Below, piece after piece: positions 62,601 through 64,000 of a stretch of DNA of 64,000 bases. The stretch is from the NCBI RefSeq assembly GCF_000024205.1, contig NC_013216.1:2976001-3040000 (forward strand), written 5' to 3'. Both the position numbers and the translations under genes were made by a program. How positions within the stretch are numbered: the first letter of the stretch is position 1; the number at the start of each line of letters is the position of its first letter. The notes below the pieces were generated by a model that was not told the DNA's origin, made no database searches, and saw only the letters and a program-made list of their open reading frames with translations. This DNA comes from Desulfofarcimen acetoxidans DSM 771. Lineage in GTDB: Bacteria; Bacillota; Desulfotomaculia; Desulfotomaculales; Desulfofarciminaceae.

Positions 62601-64000
62601 CCAACCGCACCGTCCAAATTACTTCGTTCAACGGCACAAAGGATTTTTGTAAAACTATATACGACAACTGCGGAAATATGCAAAACCTTGAAAACCTGGC
62701 AGATATAAAATGGAGCTATAGGAATAACATATCCCGTGTCGATGTTATTTTGAGAGAAAACAACAGCTCCGACAGCGACTATTTCGTCTACGACAGCGGT
62801 GGACAGCGTGTCAGAAAGGTGACAGAACGCAAATGCAGCGACTCCCTCACAGAAATAGAAGAGAAGATTTATCTGGGCAGCCTGGAAATAAAACGTATAA
62901 AAAAGAAATCTGAAAGCTCGGAAACGGTAATCCTGGACAGGCAGTCCCTTCATGTCATGGACGGTAAAAGCCGCATTGCCATAACCGACATCTGGCTTAA
63001 AGACGATTTTAACCGGGAAATCGGGAAGATTATGGAACGCAAGTTCCGCTTCCAGTTGAACAACCACCTGGGTTCATCCTGCCTGGAGGCGGACGATCAG
63101 GCAAATATTATAAGCTATGAGGAATACCTTCCTTACGGCGGTACATCATTTACAGCCGGAAGAGATAAAAGCGAAGTCAAGCTCAAGGAATACCGCTACT
63201 GCGGCAAGGAACGAGACGATTTCACAGGTCTTTATTACTACGGCGCCCGCTATTATCCGCCGTGGCTGGGCCGGTGGATAAACCCAGACCCTGCCGGCAC
63301 TGCCGACGGGCTTAACCTGTACGCCTTCGTAAAGGGCAATCCTATCAAGTTTATAGACCCAAACGGGAAGGAAGGCAGTCCCTGGTTAAGTTTGCTCTAC
63401 GGCGGGCTGACAACTCTTGCTGTAGGATTGATTGGCGGGGCCGCCGTAGGGACAGGGAATTATTCCTCCCCGGTTGTAGGCGCTCTGGCCGGCTTAGCCG
63501 GTATGTATTTCAACAAAGATAAAAGCCGTTTAGGTGCTCTGGCAATGGCCGGAGCAGGTATGGTAGGTTCAATCATTGGCGGAATAATCGGCCGGCAGGA
63601 GATGTCCCGGGCAAAAGACAAAAACCAGCCTTCTACATCTGTTGCCAGAACAGGACTGATAACTTCCGGTTTAACAGGTGCAATCAGTTCCCTGGCCACA
63701 CTGTCTGCCACCAAACAGTTCAGCTGGCATAATGCCGTAGTTGGAGCTGTCGCTGGTTTCGGAGGAGGAGTCCTGGCTTCGGGTGCCCATTTCGGCCTTT
63801 TTCAACTTGGAGACGCAGACCTGCCGACTATGCCTGTAAAAGCAAAATTAACGGACCTGAACATCAGCCTTACGCAGCATCACAGCCGGCATTATCTGGA
63901 ACTTAATCCGAAAGAAATAGAAACCAATCCTCCCAAAAGCTATTTTGAAGTCACTGATGATAAAACTAAGAAAACCGTATTGTGTGATCTGGTGATGGTG
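56621..64000 (+). CDS. Fused Tc insecticidal-toxin-complex B-C protein (SpvB/TcdB + Rhs core + variable C-terminus), 3' end outside window
   Basis: One frame of 2460 codons from ATG 56621 (AAGGAG eight bases upstream) to the window edge. Spot checks near 57422, 59402 and 63182 read in the same frame. The N-terminus is SpvB-like (LPKGGGTIKGIGETF, SGTASLSIPV, SRKTEKGIPKY, residues about 25-95). FG-GAP/VCBS-type repeats follow (VDLYGDGIPGLLY about 417, ADLDGTGTTDI about 633, FADVKGSGS). Next comes a TcdB middle region (GYKYHDGFYDSVEREFRGFG about 777) and then YD/RHS repeats (YDALNRV, YDPAGNVTRI, YDEAGNLTTI). The Rhs core LYYYGARYYPPWLGRWINPD and DPNG end at residue 2249. Residues 2250-2460+ are a Gly/Ala-rich hydrophobic stretch and an unassigned tail, the usual place of the toxic domain. 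B and C parts, often separate genes, are fused here. No TcA gene is in the window. Confidence 0.93.
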   Translation, partial: MEKNNQNTASKGSRNKISVTELSLPKGGGTIKGIGETFRPDPFSGTASLSIPVQISPCRGFEPKMSLAYNSGSGNGIFGIGFSISVPGISRKTEKGIPKYDDTDVFLFSNTEDLVPKMVKDEEGNWLKKERYVEEDGVGWKVLSYIPRIEGLFAEIEYWKSNCDSYWKVTTRENTTSVYGRNENARITDPDNNSHVFKWLIEKTCDAKGNKIEYLYKQEDNENVPNDICEKNRTYTANKYISSIRYGNCLEENGQEEWNFEVVFDYGQYDISEQYLSQPDCNPYIPIRKWPARQDPFSSYRSGFEIRTLRLCQNILMFHHFKNELGEAPCLVKATQLTYGESAQQSKLIINNQSTKVLQISKVEVRGFKRQENGSYEFKSMPPLELSYSYLNPEGGKFDILQVEDSIAAPVSTGQVSYNFVDLYGDGIPGLLYSDDKAALYWKPKGNGAYGYPEPPLEFPIEKDLQKAEYTLVSLEGNGKLDLVVGTPQRGGFYECSPGGAWQPYRDFEYYPLDFTNPRKEMLDTDGDGLANLLIYEDNTVKLYPSLKKKGYGIPTRTGLSKDFPITSGRYAEEVLSYADMFGDGMSHRVRIRCGSVECWPNLGYGRFGKKVLFGNSPRFEGTLDASRLFFADLDGTGTTDIAYTYSDRIEIFLNQGGNSFSHPISIPLPEGYSNADHISFADVKGSGSACLIFTKTGVGAKHYYYNFSEGTKPYILTGIDNNLGALTRINYASSVKYYLEDNISGRPWKTKLPFPVQVVEKVESIDQISGSKLTAGYKYHDGFYDSVEREFRGFGFVEETDTEDFKIYSKPGLLENIAFHATAEELHAPPVYTKRWYHTGACLEAGVLSKQSEQEYYRQDKKAFSIPDSSFDGVILQDSAETVRLAYRALKGRVIREEVYALDNMPGLTDNPYAVTETSFHVREMQPATSDQEAVFFVYQKETVSFNYERNPTDPQVQQELCLEVDDYGNTKKSCRIFYPRRPTVSGITTPIIYPEQTRIRATLDIKSFINISKDFLLLGIPCDSKTYEINGLDLQGQACFSSAQVNDQVKQSLENQIRNDEKFSAGIIQARLLSWERNYFWNEAQNAPLPLGEITEKALPHHSEKAVFTQETANSLLNGKAVPGLMETDGGYVLQEGYWWNRGLTQHFFKETDNSFFLPWKTENSYAPPASSLYAQTVYEYDRYFLAPVKMTKFLTGETANVSSALIDYTVLASKQITDTNDNVSQVLFDPLGMVTVTSVFGTAGGKPEGDCDLKDYRAIPGENTTFDDVLVNPGKYLQSATTYFYYDLFTWKNKGEPACSIKLLRETHTSAIPAGEESRMQIQIDYSDGFGREIEKKLKTDPGEAVLRDKDGKPVLNASDQITQGLVQDRWIVSGRTVYNNKGKPVKQYIPYFSPTPNYELQKDMDSVLPNPTELYYDPMLRPVKTVNPKGFFTKIEFTPWEEKHFDENDTVRDSTYYKSFKATYPPDPAPEQKDENDALDKASRFYNTPEIKVLDNAGHTFLEIRNNLGEITRDTFSDIIKNSTVEPEELWNELKSKGYIESDTISTNGWVPDKFQPYERNFLLQLTDRYKQYEDKIISILKENCLVTYHELDIEGNVLFSADPRLYYSNIKNNTSYYNFKYVYDMQKNLISINSPDAGLKLNFKNIFGNTVHTWDSRGFHTTTLYDCFQRPVQINVEGEDGRGLVLNQTVEKFIYGELYDGNKEASQDKNLRGQVYKHFDQAGVITYDLYNIKGKAAQTARQFLSDYKNEANWNNNNQALQYEAFSTGYTYDALNRVCSETVPGAGIYTHEYNQAGLLWKTAITFPDGSKQVVVEDIQYNANSQRLNIAYGNGITTQYYYDDPTLRLTGIISTGPDNNNAMDTKGRKLQDIVYAYDPAGNVTRIRDNSYRTVFCSQQIIEPLSDYSYNALYQLVSATGRQHPGILADTHRYGFKQSIFRPINPPNLNDGNNLENYRENYNYDEAGNLTTIRHISASASWTRQIDISADSNRTVQITSFNGTKDFCKTIYDNCGNMQNLENLADIKWSYRNNISRVDVILRENNSSDSDYFVYDSGGQRVRKVTERKCSDSLTEIEEKIYLGSLEIKRIKKKSESSETVILDRQSLHVMDGKSRIAITDIWLKDDFNREIGKIMERKFRFQLNNHLGSSCLEADDQANIISYEEYLPYGGTSFTAGRDKSEVKLKEYRYCGKERDDFTGLYYYGARYYPPWLGRWINPDPAGTADGLNLYAFVKGNPIKFIDPNGKEGSPWLSLLYGGLTTLAVGLIGGAAVGTGNYSSPVVGALAGLAGMYFNKDKSRLGALAMAGAGMVGSIIGGIIGRQEMSRAKDKNQPSTSVARTGLITSGLTGAISSLATLSATKQFSWHNAVVGAVAGFGGGVLASGAHFGLFQLGDADLPTMPVKAKLTDLNISLTQHHSRHYLELNPKEIETNPPKSYFEVTDDKTKKTVLCDLVMV

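Noticed and set aside
59168..63714. Several minus-strand open frames of 60-158 codons inside the toxin gene
   Set aside because: They are antisense to a continuous 2460-codon frame with recognisable SpvB/Rhs motifs, and have no ribosome sites or family resemblance.

Overview
The window reads as chromosome of a low-GC, endospore-forming member of the Bacillota, probably an anaerobic Clostridia/Peptococcaceae-type organism (inference). The support is an SspF-like small acid-soluble spore protein, Shine-Dalgarno sites close to AGGAGG with frequent GTG and TTG starts, intrinsic terminators with T-runs, and a double-cubane iron-sulfur 2-hydroxyacyl-CoA dehydratase-type protein. No tRNA, rRNA, CRISPR array or transposase gene was recognised.

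Layout. (1) 1-6.7 kb: housekeeping and accessory genes, mostly minus strand: a gamma-glutamylcyclotransferase-like protein (cut by the window edge), a methyltransferase, an MFS exporter, a class A penicillin-binding protein, a possible ADP-ribosyltransferase-fold orphan, the spore protein and a YrrM-type O-methyltransferase. (2) 7.1-13.2 kb, plus strand: one operon-like block with a double-cubane-cluster protein followed by a complete ABC importer (DUF3798 lipoprotein, twin-ATPase protein, two permeases). (3) 13.3-15.9 kb: HAD-like phosphatase, isochorismatase-type hydrolase, small zinc-ribbon protein and anchored metallophosphoesterase. (4) 16.1-53.3 kb: a very large, almost entirely minus-strand exopolysaccharide/capsule locus. 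Terminators and a promoter split it into units: ugd-manC-wzx; gmd-fcl-methyltransferases-second GMD-like-glycosyltransferases-DegT aminotransferase; a CapD-like dehydratase, UDP-sugar dehydrogenase, membrane protein, glycosyltransferases and sugar nucleotidylyltransferase; and an SH3 protein, Wzz, epimerase, GT4, FemAB-like protein, initiating sugar transferase and SDR. (5) Two plus-strand O-acylation modules (MBOAT plus SGNH-like) sit inside the locus (30.7-33.2 kb) and at its end (53.5-56.0 kb). (6) 33.4-34.9 kb: a vanadium-bromoperoxidase-like gene that looks GC-richer than its surroundings. (7) 56.6 kb to the window end: one uninterrupted reading frame of at least 2460 codons encoding a fused insecticidal-toxin-complex B-C protein (SpvB/TcdB plus Rhs core) with a variable C-terminus running off the window.

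The polysaccharide genes supply GDP-mannose/GDP-fucose (manC, gmd, fcl), UDP-glucuronate (ugd), a second UDP-uronate (WbpA/WecC type), and a CapD-type 4,6-dehydratase product. They also supply a lipid-linked initiating transferase, many glycosyltransferases, a Wzx flippase and a Wzz chain-length protein. No tyrosine kinase or phosphatase partner was seen, and no certain Wzy, although the 48.6-49.9 kb membrane protein is a candidate.

The most unusual non-coding signal is a dispersed intergenic repeat with four good copies (6.8, 16.0, 26.1 and 37.1 kb). It has a 5' hairpin, a small hairpin, and paired 11-base arms enclosing a DnaA-box-like TTATCCACA. Degenerate or partial relatives occur near 5.0, 40.05 and 45.26 kb. 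One copy is split by a 111-bp MITE-like palindrome.
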